Source: Streptomyces sp. CB02400
GTDB taxonomy: Bacteria; Actinomycetota; Actinomycetes; Streptomycetales; Streptomycetaceae
Length of the DNA stretch: 64,000 bases
Reading direction: 5' to 3'
Assembly (NCBI RefSeq): GCF_001905725.1
Contig: NZ_LIWB01000002.1
Span: forward strand, 599,137-663,136
Shown here piece after piece: positions 18,748 through 27,508 of the stretch (position 1 is the first letter of the stretch; every line of letters starts with the position of its first letter). A program made the position numbers and the translations under genes. The notes under the pieces were generated by a model. It worked only from the letters and a program-made list of their open reading frames with translations. It was not told where the DNA came from and did no database searches.

Positions 18748-18963
18748 CGGGGCCCCGCGCCAGGACGTGTCGGCGCCGCCCGGCTGCCTGGAACGAGACC
18801 GGCACGCGGGACCACACCGGGGCGGTGTCGATCCCATCGGATCCGAGGTGATCGATGACAGGCTCGACGACGGAGGGTCCGTTCCTCCACCGATGGTGGG
18901 TCCCGATGTAGTGTCCCGTGCCGGACTTGCACAGCCGCCACGGCGGGGAACACGGGGGACGCG

Positions 18964-19632
18964 GTGCCGTTTCGGATACGCAGGAGCACCATCAGACCGC
19001 TGAGCGCCATGGGCGGGTACGCCGTCGACCCCTGGCAGTCGTTCCGGCGCACGGTCGGGGTGGTGCTCTTCGGGTGGGCCGCCGCGGCCGTCACCGCGGG
19101 GGCGTCCTACCTGGCGTTGCGGTGGGTGTGGGTGCCCATCGCCGTGGGGGTTCCGCTGTGTCTGGGGTTCGTCACGCTCCTGATGCTGCTCCATCGCGCG
19201 GGGTGGATCGCCCTGCTGTCCTTCGTGCCGGGGCTGTTCATCCTCGTCGGGGCCGTCCAGTACGCGCCCGAGGCGGCGTTGGAGGTGCGAGGGGTGCGGG
19301 AGAGCGTGGTGATCGTGGCGGACAGCGTGGACGAGACGGGCGGCGACAACCACCGGTTCACGCTGCGTACGGCGGACGGGGAGGAACTGGAGGAGCGGCT
19401 CACCTACAACGGTGACAACTTCGGCCTGGAAGTGGGGGACCGGCTCGATGTCCTCCGCGACCCGGAGGGTGTGGCGCCCATGGAGCAGGTGGACAGGGTG
19501 GACGCCGCGGGGCGGCTGAGCGGTCTGATCGGCGGGCTCGTGGCGTGGACGCTGATGGCGGTCCTCGCCGGGCGGCGCGGGCATGTGCGCCGCCGGCGGG
19601 GGAAGGCCGACTCCCTGCTGCTGTCCCTGTGA
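18964..19632 (+). CDS. Hypothetical membrane protein
   Basis: Unrecognised 222-residue protein. Hydrophobic segments lie at about residues 30-50, 53-70, 78-95 and 188-205, with an extracytoplasmic or cytoplasmic beta-rich domain between the third and fourth (ESVVIVADSVDETGGDNHRFTLRTADG, then GDRLDVLRDPEG). The basic tail RRGHVRRRRG ends the protein. GTG 18964 follows GGGGAACACGGGGGACGC. It stands alone in direction, 216 bases after the dehydrogenase gene, and its role is unknown. Confidence 0.7.
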   Translation: MPFRIRRSTIRPLSAMGGYAVDPWQSFRRTVGVVLFGWAAAAVTAGASYLALRWVWVPIAVGVPLCLGFVTLLMLLHRAGWIALLSFVPGLFILVGAVQYAPEAALEVRGVRESVVIVADSVDETGGDNHRFTLRTADGEELEERLTYNGDNFGLEVGDRLDVLRDPEGVAPMEQVDRVDAAGRLSGLIGGLVAWTLMAVLAGRRGHVRRRRGKADSLLLSL

Positions 19633-19663
19633 GCAGGGGAGCCGGTCTTCGCGCGGAACGGCG

Positions 19664-20095
19664 TCAGCGGGTGTCGTCGCGGCGCTTGCGGGCCGCGATC
19701 ATCACGCCGCCGCCCAGGAGGACGACGGCCGCACCACCGGCCGCGATGTACGGCGTGGCGTTGCTGCCGCCGGTCTCGGCGAGGTCGGTGCCGCCGCCCT
19801 GCTCCTTGCTGCCGGAGCCGGTGTTCCCCGTGTTCTCGGTGCCGGTGTCGCTCTCGGTCTCCTCGTAGGGCTCGAAGTCCGCGGGCGGCTTGTCGCAGCC
19901 GATGCCGTCGCCGTCGCGGTCCAGGTGCTCGCCGTAGTGGTCGCTGGTCTCGGGGATGTTGGCGTGCCCGTTCTCGTACGCCTCGGAACAGTTCTCGAAC
20001 GGGGTGTTGCCGCCGTGCGCCTCGGCGGTGGCCGGTACGGCGGCCAGGGCGAGTGCGGCGAGGACCGCGGCGGCGGAGGTGCGGAACGGGTGCAT
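19664..20095 (-). CDS. Excalibur-domain protein with sortase E-type anchor
   Basis: Cell-surface protein of 143 residues. A signal peptide (AAAVLAALALAAVPATAEA) is followed by an excalibur calcium-binding motif (DRDGDGIGCD, about residues 59-68), an acidic Thr/Gly-rich linker, then a C-terminal sorting signal: LAETG near residue 106, a hydrophobic stretch (PYIAAGGAAVVLLGGGVMIAA) and a basic tail RKRRDD. LAxTG is the signal used by Streptomyces class E sortases. The promoter and ribosome site (GGGGGACTCTTCACC) are upstream of the ATG. Confidence 0.88.
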   Translation of the reverse strand: MHPFRTSAAAVLAALALAAVPATAEAHGGNTPFENCSEAYENGHANIPETSDHYGEHLDRDGDGIGCDKPPADFEPYEETESDTGTENTGNTGSGSKEQGGGTDLAETGGSNATPYIAAGGAAVVLLGGGVMIAARKRRDDTR

Positions 20096-20268
20096 GGTGA
20101 AGAGTCCCCCAGATCGGGCGATTGCGCGTGCTTGGTACGAGGGTGACGAAGCTACTGGGAGGCTCGTGCCGTGTGGGGCTTATGAAAAGCTTGTGATGCG
20201 AACGTGACGTGACTGGAGGGTAGCTCTCCGCTACCGGTGATCCTTAGCGGCAGGAGGGGTGGGACGGC

Positions 20269-20658
20269 ATGGCTTCCACGTTGTTCGACGCGTTCCCGCA
20301 GACCGGCGTCGTGTTCCGGAGGCCGGTGCTCAAGAGGCTCTCGGCGGGCACGGAAGCGGTGTCGGTGTGGAAACTCCTCGACGGCACCACCCGCGTGGTT
20401 CATGTCCGGGACGGGGAGGCCCTCGCTCTGTTCGACTCGTGGAGGTTCGAGCCCGCCTCCGGGCCGGAGCCGCACCGGCTCAACCGGGTGCTGGAGCGGG
20501 CCGGTTTCTTCGAGGAGGACGAGGAGGAGATCGACGACGAGTTCAGCGACCCCGCCGCCGCTCTGGAGGCGGTGGAGCGGGAGTTCGGCCTGGGGGTGGA
20601 CCCGCAGGCGGTGGCGGGGCCGCTGCCGAGCGCCATCGTTCCCGTGCGGGCCGGCTGA
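20269..20658 (+). CDS. Hypothetical protein (129 aa)
   Basis: Unrecognised acidic protein with a short beta-rich N-terminal part (FRRPVLKRLSAGTEAVSVWKLLDG), an acidic centre (FFEEDEEEIDDEFSD) and a Val/Pro-rich end. There is a strong ribosome site, GCAGGAGGGG, 14 bases before the ATG. It is divergent from the excalibur gene. It could be a small cytoplasmic regulator or immunity-type protein; nothing in the sequence decides this. Confidence 0.65.
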   Translation: MASTLFDAFPQTGVVFRRPVLKRLSAGTEAVSVWKLLDGTTRVVHVRDGEALALFDSWRFEPASGPEPHRLNRVLERAGFFEEDEEEIDDEFSDPAAALEAVEREFGLGVDPQAVAGPLPSAIVPVRAG

Positions 20659-20700
20659 TCGGCGGACGGCCGGACGCAGCCGTCGCCGTCGCCGTCGCCG

Positions 20701-21864
20701 CTACGACCGGAAGGGGCCCCGCACCTCGTACGTGATCCCGCCCGACGAACTCCCGCTCGTGCCGCGCTGGCTGGAGAAGTACAGGCGGGTGCCGTCGGGG
20801 GAGAAGGCCGGGCCGGTGATCTCGGAGCCCGACTGGCCGCCGATGCGGAGGAACGGGGCCACCACGTCGGCCGGCGTGATGACGCAGATCTCCATGGTGC
20901 CGCCGTCCTCGGCCACGAAGAGGTCGCCGGAAGCGGCGCCGGTGACGTTGTCGACGCCCGTCAGGGGAGCGCCGCCGCCCGTCACCAGTGAGTCGTCGTA
21001 GGCGAGTTCGATGGTCTGGGCGGACGCGTCGTACTGCCAGACGCGGTTGTCGCCCTTGGTGGTGAACCAGCAGGTGTCGTCGGCGTAGTAGCAGCCCTCG
21101 CCGCCGTTGAAGCGCTTGGCGCCGGAGACCTGGTTGCGGGTGGCGGTGGCGCCGGACGGGTCCGGGACCCGTGCCCAGCTCACCGGGCCGCTGGTGCCGC
21201 TGCCGGCGACCAGCACCTCCAGGGTGCCCGAGGACAGGTCGCCCCAGGTGGTGGGCCGGAAGCGGTAGAAGCAGCCGTCCGTGACGTCCTCCGTCAGGTA
21301 CACGACCCTGCGCACCGGGTCGGCCGCCGCCGCCTCGTGCTTGAAGCGGCCCATCGCGTCACGGCGGACGGCCGCCTTCACACCCCAGGGGTCGGTCTCG
21401 TAGACGTACCCGCGGTCCACCTCCTCGCAGGACAGCCAGGTGTTCCACGGGGTCTTCCCGCCCGCGCAGTTCTGCCGGGTGCCGGCCAGGACGCGGTACG
21501 CGCCCGTGATGGCGCCGGTGGCCGAGAACTTCAGCGCGCTCGCCCCGCCGGAGGGGTTGATCTCCGAGTTGGAGACGTAGATCCAGCCCGACCCGTCCGC
21601 GTAACAGGCGCCGCCGTCGGGGGCGTTGTGCCAGGTGTACGAGGTGCCGGTGACCGTCCGGCCGGAACGGGCGACGACCCGGCTGGTGAAACCGGCGGGC
21701 AGGCTGATGCCGTTGGCGTCCGCCGCCCCGAGCGGACCGTACGGGCCGCTGCCGGGCTGGGCGGGCGCGGCGTACGCCGCGCCGCGCCACAGGGTCCCGC
21801 CGAGCACGGAGGAGGTGCCGCCGACGGCGGTCGCACGAAGGAAGGTACGACGTTCCACTGCCAC
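20701..21864 (-). CDS. Tat-exported PhoX/DUF839-like phosphatase-type protein
   Basis: Predicted exported protein of 387 residues. RRTFLRATAVGG is a twin-arginine signal; the mature part holds PhoX/DUF839 features (AAPAQP boundary, HNAPDGGACY, WLSCEEVDRGYVYE, HEAAAADPVRRVVYLTEDVTDGCFYRF, FAPGGLFVAEDGGTM). PhoX-family enzymes are metal-dependent alkaline phosphatases, some lacking activity. Usual PhoX is longer (over 600), so this belongs to the shorter DUF839 group. Start is GTG at 21864, though the GTG at 21858 is also possible. Export through Tat implies a cofactor bound before export. Confidence 0.8.
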   Translation of the reverse strand: MAVERRTFLRATAVGGTSSVLGGTLWRGAAYAAPAQPGSGPYGPLGAADANGISLPAGFTSRVVARSGRTVTGTSYTWHNAPDGGACYADGSGWIYVSNSEINPSGGASALKFSATGAITGAYRVLAGTRQNCAGGKTPWNTWLSCEEVDRGYVYETDPWGVKAAVRRDAMGRFKHEAAAADPVRRVVYLTEDVTDGCFYRFRPTTWGDLSSGTLEVLVAGSGTSGPVSWARVPDPSGATATRNQVSGAKRFNGGEGCYYADDTCWFTTKGDNRVWQYDASAQTIELAYDDSLVTGGGAPLTGVDNVTGAASGDLFVAEDGGTMEICVITPADVVAPFLRIGGQSGSEITGPAFSPDGTRLYFSSQRGTSGSSSGGITYEVRGPFRS

Positions 21865-21987
21865 TCCAAGGGTGCCGTGACCGTCCCGCCACCGGTCGGC
21901 GACGGGGGCGTGCGGTCAGGGAACCTAGGGGCGCGGAGTGGACGCCTCATGGCCGGGGGCGTACCGACGGATGACCATCCCAGGGGT

Positions 21988-22944
21988 CTACAGGGGCACC
22001 GCCACCGCCGTGAACGTCGTCTCCGGGGTCTGCGGGCTGGTGAAGCGGGCGTTGACCAGGTAGAGGCGGTCGCCGAAGCGGGCGGCGGTGGCGGGGACGT
22101 CGAAGCGGGGGTCGGTGATCGAGCGGCGCAGGGTCGCCTTCGTGGAGTCGGCGTCCAGGTCGAAGACCGTGACGACGTTCGAGCGGTTCTGTACGACGTA
22201 CAGGGTGCGGCCGATGCGGACCAGGCCGTCGCCGTTGGCCACGTTCTCCGCGCCGGACAGGGCGATGCGGATGGCGCGTCCGGTTCTGAGGCTCACGCGG
22301 TACAGCTCGCCCGGCGTGCTCTTGACCACGATCACATCGTGCCCGTCGGGCGTGCTCACGATGCCGTTGGCGTTGTTGACGCCGGGCAGTTGCTCCCAGT
22401 CGCCGGTGAGCGGCAGGGCGCGGACGCTGCCGCTCCGGCCGCGGGGGACGCCGTACAGGACCGCGTCGCGGGAGTCGGTGAACCAGGCGCGGTCCCGGAA
22501 GAGCACGGCGTCGTTGACGAAGTGACCGGTGTCGGCGGTGAGTCGGTGCGTCCGCACCAGCTCGCCGGTGCGGGCGTCGACGATGCGCGCGGTGCCGCCC
22601 CCGCCGCCGGCGACGTACAGCAGGCCGTCCCGGCCCAGCTTGAGGCCGATGGCCACGAGGCCGGGGGTGCCCTCGTGGAGGACTACGCCCTTTCCGGTGC
22701 GCAGGTCGGTGCGGAGGACCGCTCCGTCGGCGCGGGAGCCCATGTAGGCGTACGGAGAGCTGCCGATGGTGATGCCCTCGGGCAGCCAGCCGTCCGGCAG
22801 CGGGAACTCGGTCGGCCAGGCGGGCCGGCGGCCGGCGGCCTGCGCCGTGCCGGTGCCGGCCGCCACCGCCAGCGCGGTGGCGGCGGCTCCGCCGAGCAGG
22901 GTGCGCCGGGAGGGCTGGGGGTGCTGCGGGTGCTTCCGGGTCAT
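21988..22944 (-). CDS. Tat-exported SMP-30/gluconolactonase-like beta-propeller protein
   Basis: Protein of 318 residues with a twin-arginine signal (SRRTLLGGAAATALAVAAGT) and a six-bladed propeller-like repeat pattern (LLYVAGGGGGTARIVDARTGELV, YGVPRGRSGSVRALPL, YVVQNRSNVVTVFDLDAD). These features resemble secreted SMP-30/gluconolactonase-like or strictosidine-synthase-like proteins; enzyme activity is not established. ATG 22944 has GGAGGCCCGAACC upstream; longer 5' extensions lack start signals. It is in the same direction as, and 124 bases before, the PhoX-like gene. No operon link is evident. Confidence 0.8.
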   Translation of the reverse strand: MTRKHPQHPQPSRRTLLGGAAATALAVAAGTGTAQAAGRRPAWPTEFPLPDGWLPEGITIGSSPYAYMGSRADGAVLRTDLRTGKGVVLHEGTPGLVAIGLKLGRDGLLYVAGGGGGTARIVDARTGELVRTHRLTADTGHFVNDAVLFRDRAWFTDSRDAVLYGVPRGRSGSVRALPLTGDWEQLPGVNNANGIVSTPDGHDVIVVKSTPGELYRVSLRTGRAIRIALSGAENVANGDGLVRIGRTLYVVQNRSNVVTVFDLDADSTKATLRRSITDPRFDVPATAARFGDRLYLVNARFTSPQTPETTFTAVAVPL

Positions 22945-23084
22945 GGTTCGGGCCTCCGTTACGGATGGGATGGGGCTCGAGACGATGGGGCAGGACCGAT
23001 GCAACCCCAAGAACCCGCCGCGCGGAATGGATGACACGGGCCGACAGGAATCCGACAGCCGCGTGCCCGCTCCCGGTGCGGGGG

Positions 23085-23849
23085 TCAGGCCGTCTGGCCG
23101 CCGTCCACCACGAGGTCGGTGCCCACCACCGACGCCGCGTCGTCCGAGGCCAGGTACAGCACCGCCGCCGCGACCTCCTCGACCGCCGATACACGGCCGA
23201 GCGGTACTTCGTGCCCCATGCGCTCCGCCCGTCCGGCCTCCGTCTCGCCCGGTCGCAGTGACATGGTCGTCGCCGTGGCGCCGGGGCTGACGGCGTTGAT
23301 GCGGATCCCCTCCGCGATGTGGTCCAGGGCGGCGCCCCGGGTGAGCACGGAGACGGCCGCCTTGGTGGCGGCGTAGGCGGTGGCTCCCGGGGTGCGCTTG
23401 TGCGAGCCGAAGGTGGAGGCGATGTTCACGATCACGCCGCCGGCCGGCTGGGTGCGCATCTGGCGGATCTCCGCGCGCAGGGCGTGGAACACGCCGGTGA
23501 CGTTGATGTCGAGCTGGCTCTGCCAGTCGTCGTCGGTCAGTTCGGCCAGGGGCTGCCCGCCCCGGAAGACGCCCGCGTTGTTGACCGCGATGTCCAGCGA
23601 GCCGAAGTGGTCCACGGCGGCGTCCACGACGGCTTGGAGGTCCGCGGCGCGGGAGACGTCGGCGGTGACGGCCAGCGCCTTGCCGCCGGCCCGCTCGATC
23701 AGGGCCACCGTCTCCTCCAGCGGCTCCGGCCGCCGTCCGGCGGCGACGACGTGCGCGCCCTCCGCGGCGAAGGCGAGGGCGACGGCCCGTCCGATGCCGG
23801 AGCCGGCGCCGGTGACCAGGGCGGTGCGGTCGGTGAAACGGCTGGTCAT
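23085..23849 (-). CDS. Short-chain dehydrogenase/reductase
   Basis: Classical SDR oxidoreductase of 254 residues with TGAGSGIGR (about residue 14), VNNAGV (about 90), NIASTFGS with the catalytic Ser, and YAATKAA with the Tyr/Lys pair (about 158). The C-terminal LASDDAASVVGTDLVVDGGQTA is the standard end of FabG-like enzymes, and the substrate is unknown. A ribosome site (GGGGAGATC) precedes the ATG. The next gene upstream is a TetR regulator, and a TetR-type palindrome sits just upstream of this start. Confidence 0.88.
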   Translation of the reverse strand: MTSRFTDRTALVTGAGSGIGRAVALAFAAEGAHVVAAGRRPEPLEETVALIERAGGKALAVTADVSRAADLQAVVDAAVDHFGSLDIAVNNAGVFRGGQPLAELTDDDWQSQLDINVTGVFHALRAEIRQMRTQPAGGVIVNIASTFGSHKRTPGATAYAATKAAVSVLTRGAALDHIAEGIRINAVSPGATATTMSLRPGETEAGRAERMGHEVPLGRVSAVEEVAAAVLYLASDDAASVVGTDLVVDGGQTA

Positions 23850-23864
23850 GATCTCCCCTAATTC

Positions 23865-23880
23865 TTGACCGATCGGTTCA
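23865..23880. promoter_or_regulatory. TetR-type operator before the SDR gene
   Basis: TTGACCGATCGGTTCA contains the palindrome ACCGATCGGT, lying 16 bases upstream of the dehydrogenase ATG. A related half-like stretch (GAAACGGTCAGTCAAG) is seen at about 24540-24556, upstream of the tetR gene. Confidence 0.65.
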
Positions 23881-23929
23881 TTATGAGATCAGGGATCGAA
23901 GGCCGCCGTCCGGTGGCCCGTCGGGTGGT

Positions 23930-24517
23930 TCAGTCGCCGAGCAGTGCCAGCGCCTGTTCCGCCGCGTCCCTGATCCTGGCCGGGTCCGCGGACGCCTTGC
24001 CGACCACCCGCAGGCCCTGCAGCAGCACGAGCAGCATGCGGGCGAGGGCGAGCGGATCGCGGTCGGCGGGCAGTTCGTCCTGGGCCCGGGCGCGGACGAG
24101 CGCCGCGTGCAGTACGGTCTCGAGCTGGTCCCAGTTGCGCTCGACCCGCCGTGCGGCCGTCGCGTCGTGCGGGGCCAGCTCGGCCGCCGTGTTGGTGACG
24201 AAACAGCCGCGTACGCGCAGGTCGTCCTCGATCGCCTCGGCGGCGTAGCGCCGTACGAGCGCCCGCACGCCCGGCAGTGCCGGGCCCGGCCGGGACAGGT
24301 CCTCCAGCATCTGCGGGAGCAGTCCCTGCTCGTAGTGTTCCAGCGCTTTCAGGTACAGCTCGCGCTTGCTGCCGAAGGTCGCGTAGAGGCTGGCGCGTCC
24401 GATGCCGAGGCGGGTGACGAGGTCGGACATCGACGTCGCCTCGTAGCCGCGCTGCCAGAACAGCTCCAGGGCTGCCCGCAGCGCGGCGTCCGGATCGAAC
24501 TCCTTGGTCCTGGCCAC
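23930..24517 (-). CDS. TetR family transcriptional regulator
   Basis: Repressor of 195 residues with a typical TetR helix-turn-helix (EATSMSDLVTRLGIGRASLYATFGSKRELYLKAL, about residues 28-60). The C-terminal part (RGCFVTNTAAELAPHDATAARR, with VERNWDQLETVLHAALVRARAQ) belongs to the TetR_C_11-type ligand domain common near reductases. Start is GTG at 24517. It lies upstream of the SDR gene in the same direction (80-base gap) with an operator between them, so it probably controls that gene and itself. Confidence 0.88.
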   Translation of the reverse strand: MARTKEFDPDAALRAALELFWQRGYEATSMSDLVTRLGIGRASLYATFGSKRELYLKALEHYEQGLLPQMLEDLSRPGPALPGVRALVRRYAAEAIEDDLRVRGCFVTNTAAELAPHDATAARRVERNWDQLETVLHAALVRARAQDELPADRDPLALARMLLVLLQGLRVVGKASADPARIRDAAEQALALLGD

Positions 24518-24563
24518 GCGAGGCAGCCTAGGCTTTTCTGAAACGGTCAGTCAAGAAAGATGG

Positions 24564-24914
24564 TCAGGCGGCCTTCACCTCGTACGCCCTCACCCGTACC
24601 GCCTCGTCGTCCAGGCACTGGCCCGACTCCAGGTCGAAGCGCTGCTTCAGGAGGGGGGAGGCGACGAAGGGGCGGCCCTGGTGGGTGCCGGTCAGGCCGC
24701 GGGAGAGGACCGCCGCGCCGGTGAAGGGGTCGCGGTTGTCGATGGCGTACAGGCGGCCGGTGCGGTCGGCGAAGACGGCGACCTGGCGGCCGTCGGGGAG
24801 GAGGGCGGCCACCCCGCGGCCGGGGAGCAGCGCGCTCAGGTCGCAGACCGTGAACCAGTCGTCGGTGAGGCGGAGCTGGACCTTCAGATCGGTGGTCTCG
24901 AGGGCCAGGGTCAT
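24564..24914 (-). CDS. nirD: Nitrite reductase small subunit (Rieske-like)
   Basis: Small subunit of the assimilatory NAD(P)H nitrite reductase. The 116-residue protein has a Rieske-like fold lacking the iron-binding Cys/His ligands, as usual for NirD. The pattern WFTVCDLSALLPGRGVAALL then VAVFADRTGRLYAIDNRDPFTGAAVLSRG and C-terminal LLKQRFDLESGQCLDDEAVRVRAYEV matches the family. Its ATG overlaps the nirB stop by 4 bases (ATGA), implying coupling, and the neighbours fix its role. Confidence 0.93.
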   Translation of the reverse strand: MTLALETTDLKVQLRLTDDWFTVCDLSALLPGRGVAALLPDGRQVAVFADRTGRLYAIDNRDPFTGAAVLSRGLTGTHQGRPFVASPLLKQRFDLESGQCLDDEAVRVRAYEVKAA

Positions 24915-27508
24915 CGCGTCGCGGTTCCTTCCAGGATGTCGTCGGCAGGGCGCAGGCCGATGTTCAGCAGCGGCAGGTCGGGCTTCATCTGGTCGCGCTC
25001 GGGGACGAACGCGACCACCGGGTCGGGGGTGTCGGGGGCGTTCACGAAGGACACGAAGCGGGCCAGCTTCTCCGGGTCGTTGATGGTCTCGGCCCACTCG
25101 TCGCGGTAGTGCGAGACATGGGCGGCCATCAGGGCCTCCAGTTCGTCGCAGATACCGAGCGAGTCGTGGACGACGACGTCCCGTACGTGGTCCAGGCCGC
25201 CGGGGACGCGGTCCAGCCACACGCTGGTGCGCTCCAGGCGGTCGGCGGTGCGGATGTAGAACATCAGGAACCGGTCGATCAGGCGGATCAGTTCGGCGTC
25301 CGAGAGGTCCTGCGCGAGCAGGTCGGCGTGGCGCGGGGTGGCGCCGCCGTTGCCGCCGACGTAGAGGTTCCAGCCGCCCGCGGTGGCGATGACGCCGAAG
25401 TCCTTCGACTGGGCCTCCGCGCACTCGCGCTGGCAGCCGGAGACCGCGGACTTGAGCTTGTGCGGGGAGCGCAGCCCCCGGTAGCGCAGCTCCAGGTCGA
25501 TCGCCATGCGGACGGAGTCCTGGACGCCGTAGCGGCACCAGGTCTGTCCGACGCAGGACTTCACCGTGCGCAGCGACTTGCCGTAGGCGTGCCCCGACTC
25601 GAAGCCGGCGTCGACCAACCGGGCCCAGATCAACGGGAGTTGTTCGACCCGCGCGCCGAACATGTCGATGCGCTGGCCGCCGGTGATCTTCGTGTAGAGG
25701 CCGAAGTCGCGGGCGATCTCGCCGATCACGATCAGCTTCTCCGGGGCGATCTCCCCGCCGGGGATGCGCGGCACCACCGAGTACGAGCCGTTCTTCTGCA
25801 GGTTGGCCAGGAAGTGGTCGTTGGTGTCCTGGAGGGCCGCCTGCTCGCCGTCCAGGACGTGGGTGCTGGCGCCGATCGTCGGGGCGAGGGAGGCGATGAT
25901 CGAGCCGACCGTCGGCTTGCAGACCTCGCAGCCGTCGCCGCCGCGCGCCGCTTCCCGGCCGTGGCGGTCGAGCAGGTCCCGGAAGGAGGTGACGCGCAGG
26001 GCGAGGACGATCTCGTACAGCTCCTCGCGGGTCTGGGAGAAGCAGGCGCACAGGCCCTTGTCGACCTCGACGCCGCTCGCCTCCAGCTCGGCGTTGATGA
26101 GCTGGCCGAGGACCTTGACGCAACTGCCGCAGGTCGTACCGGCCTTGGTGCACTTCTTCACCTCGGGCACGGTGGTGCACTGGTGCTCGGTGACGGCCTC
26201 GCGGATCGTGCCCTTGCGGACGTTGTTGCAGGAGCAGATGATCGCGTCGTCCGGCAGCGCGGACGGGCCGAGCTGCACGGGCGCCCCGGCGCCGGCCGGC
26301 AGCACCAGCGACTCGGGCGAGACCGGCGGGACGGAGCCGGTGAAGGCCTTCAGCGTGCCGTACGCCTCCGCGTCGCCGACCAGGATGCCGCCGAGCAGCG
26401 TGCCGTCCCGGCCGATGACCAGCTTCTTGTACAGGCCGGCGCGGGAGTCGGAGTACACGACGTCCAGGCAGTCCTCGGCGGTGCCGTGCGCGTCGCCGAA
26501 GGACGCCACGTCCACGCCGAGCAGCTTCAGCTTGGTGGACAGGTCGGCGCCGGTGAACGCCGACTCGTCCTCTGCGATGGTCGCGGCGACCGTCTCGGCC
26601 TGCTCGTAACCGGGCGCCACCAGGCCGTACACCCGGCCGTCGGCGGCCAGCGCGCACTCGCCGATCGCGAACACGTGCGGGTCGGAGACCGTACGGCACT
26701 GCTCGTCGACCGCGATGCCGCCGCGCTCGCCGACCGTCAGACCGCAGTCGCGGGCCAGCTGGTCGCGGGGGCGGACACCGGCGGAGAACACCACCAGGTC
26801 GGTGGCGAGTTCGGAGCCGTCGGAGAGCTTCATGCCGGTGACGGCACCCGAGGCGTCGGTCACGATCTCCTGCGTGCCCACGCCCGTGTGGACGGTCAGG
26901 CCCATCTCCTCGATGGTGCGCAACAGCGCCGCGCCGCCGCCCTCGTCGACCTGGACGGGCATCAGCCGGGGCGCGAACTCCACGATGTGGGAGGTGAGTC
27001 CGAGGCCCTTGAGCGCGCCCGCCGCCTCCAGGCCGAGCAGTCCGCCGCCGACCACGGCACCGGTCGTCGACTTCCTCGCGTACTCCTCGATCGCGAGCAG
27101 GTCCTCGATCGTGCGGTAGACGAAACAGCCCTCGGCGTCCTTGTTCGGCACCGGCGGCACGAACGGGTAGGAGCCGGTGGCCAGCACCAGGACGTCGTAG
27201 TCCACGACCAGCCCGGAGCGGGCCGTCACCCTGCGCGCCTCGCGGTCGACGGTCTCCGCCGGGTCACCGATGCGCAGCTCGATGCCGTGCTCCTCGATGA
27301 ACGCCATGTCCGTCATCGACAGGTCCTCGGGCGTCTTCCCCGAGAAGTACGAGGTGAGCTGGACACGGTCGTACGCCGGGCGCGGCTCCTCGCACAGCAC
27401 GACCACGCGGTGCGTGGCGGTCAGGCCGCGCTCGGCGAGCGCCTCCAGGAAACGCTGGCCGACCATGCCGTGGCCGATGAGCACGATGGTCGATGTGTCC
27501 GTGGACAT
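24911..27508 (-). CDS. nirB: Nitrite reductase large subunit (siroheme, FAD, Fe-S)
   Basis: Reduces nitrite to ammonium with NAD(P)H. Of 865 residues, the N-terminal pyridine nucleotide-disulfide oxidoreductase part (about 1-400) has GHGMVGQRFLE and VVGGGLLGLEAAGALKGLG; then BFD-type [2Fe-2S] Cys clusters (ICSCNNVRKGTIREAV, CTKAGTTCGSC, CEVCKP); then the sulfite/nitrite reductase half with the 4Fe-4S/siroheme ligands in SCVGQTWCRYG and CQRECAEAQSKDFG. ATG 27508 overlaps the preceding gene (TGATG) and follows GGAGGCTCCTG. The operon order is FAD reductase, nirB, nirD. Confidence 0.95.
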   Translation of the reverse strand: MSTDTSTIVLIGHGMVGQRFLEALAERGLTATHRVVVLCEEPRPAYDRVQLTSYFSGKTPEDLSMTDMAFIEEHGIELRIGDPAETVDREARRVTARSGLVVDYDVLVLATGSYPFVPPVPNKDAEGCFVYRTIEDLLAIEEYARKSTTGAVVGGGLLGLEAAGALKGLGLTSHIVEFAPRLMPVQVDEGGGAALLRTIEEMGLTVHTGVGTQEIVTDASGAVTGMKLSDGSELATDLVVFSAGVRPRDQLARDCGLTVGERGGIAVDEQCRTVSDPHVFAIGECALAADGRVYGLVAPGYEQAETVAATIAEDESAFTGADLSTKLKLLGVDVASFGDAHGTAEDCLDVVYSDSRAGLYKKLVIGRDGTLLGGILVGDAEAYGTLKAFTGSVPPVSPESLVLPAGAGAPVQLGPSALPDDAIICSCNNVRKGTIREAVTEHQCTTVPEVKKCTKAGTTCGSCVKVLGQLINAELEASGVEVDKGLCACFSQTREELYEIVLALRVTSFRDLLDRHGREAARGGDGCEVCKPTVGSIIASLAPTIGASTHVLDGEQAALQDTNDHFLANLQKNGSYSVVPRIPGGEIAPEKLIVIGEIARDFGLYTKITGGQRIDMFGARVEQLPLIWARLVDAGFESGHAYGKSLRTVKSCVGQTWCRYGVQDSVRMAIDLELRYRGLRSPHKLKSAVSGCQRECAEAQSKDFGVIATAGGWNLYVGGNGGATPRHADLLAQDLSDAELIRLIDRFLMFYIRTADRLERTSVWLDRVPGGLDHVRDVVVHDSLGICDELEALMAAHVSHYRDEWAETINDPEKLARFVSFVNAPDTPDPVVAFVPERDQMKPDLPLLNIGLRPADDILEGTATR

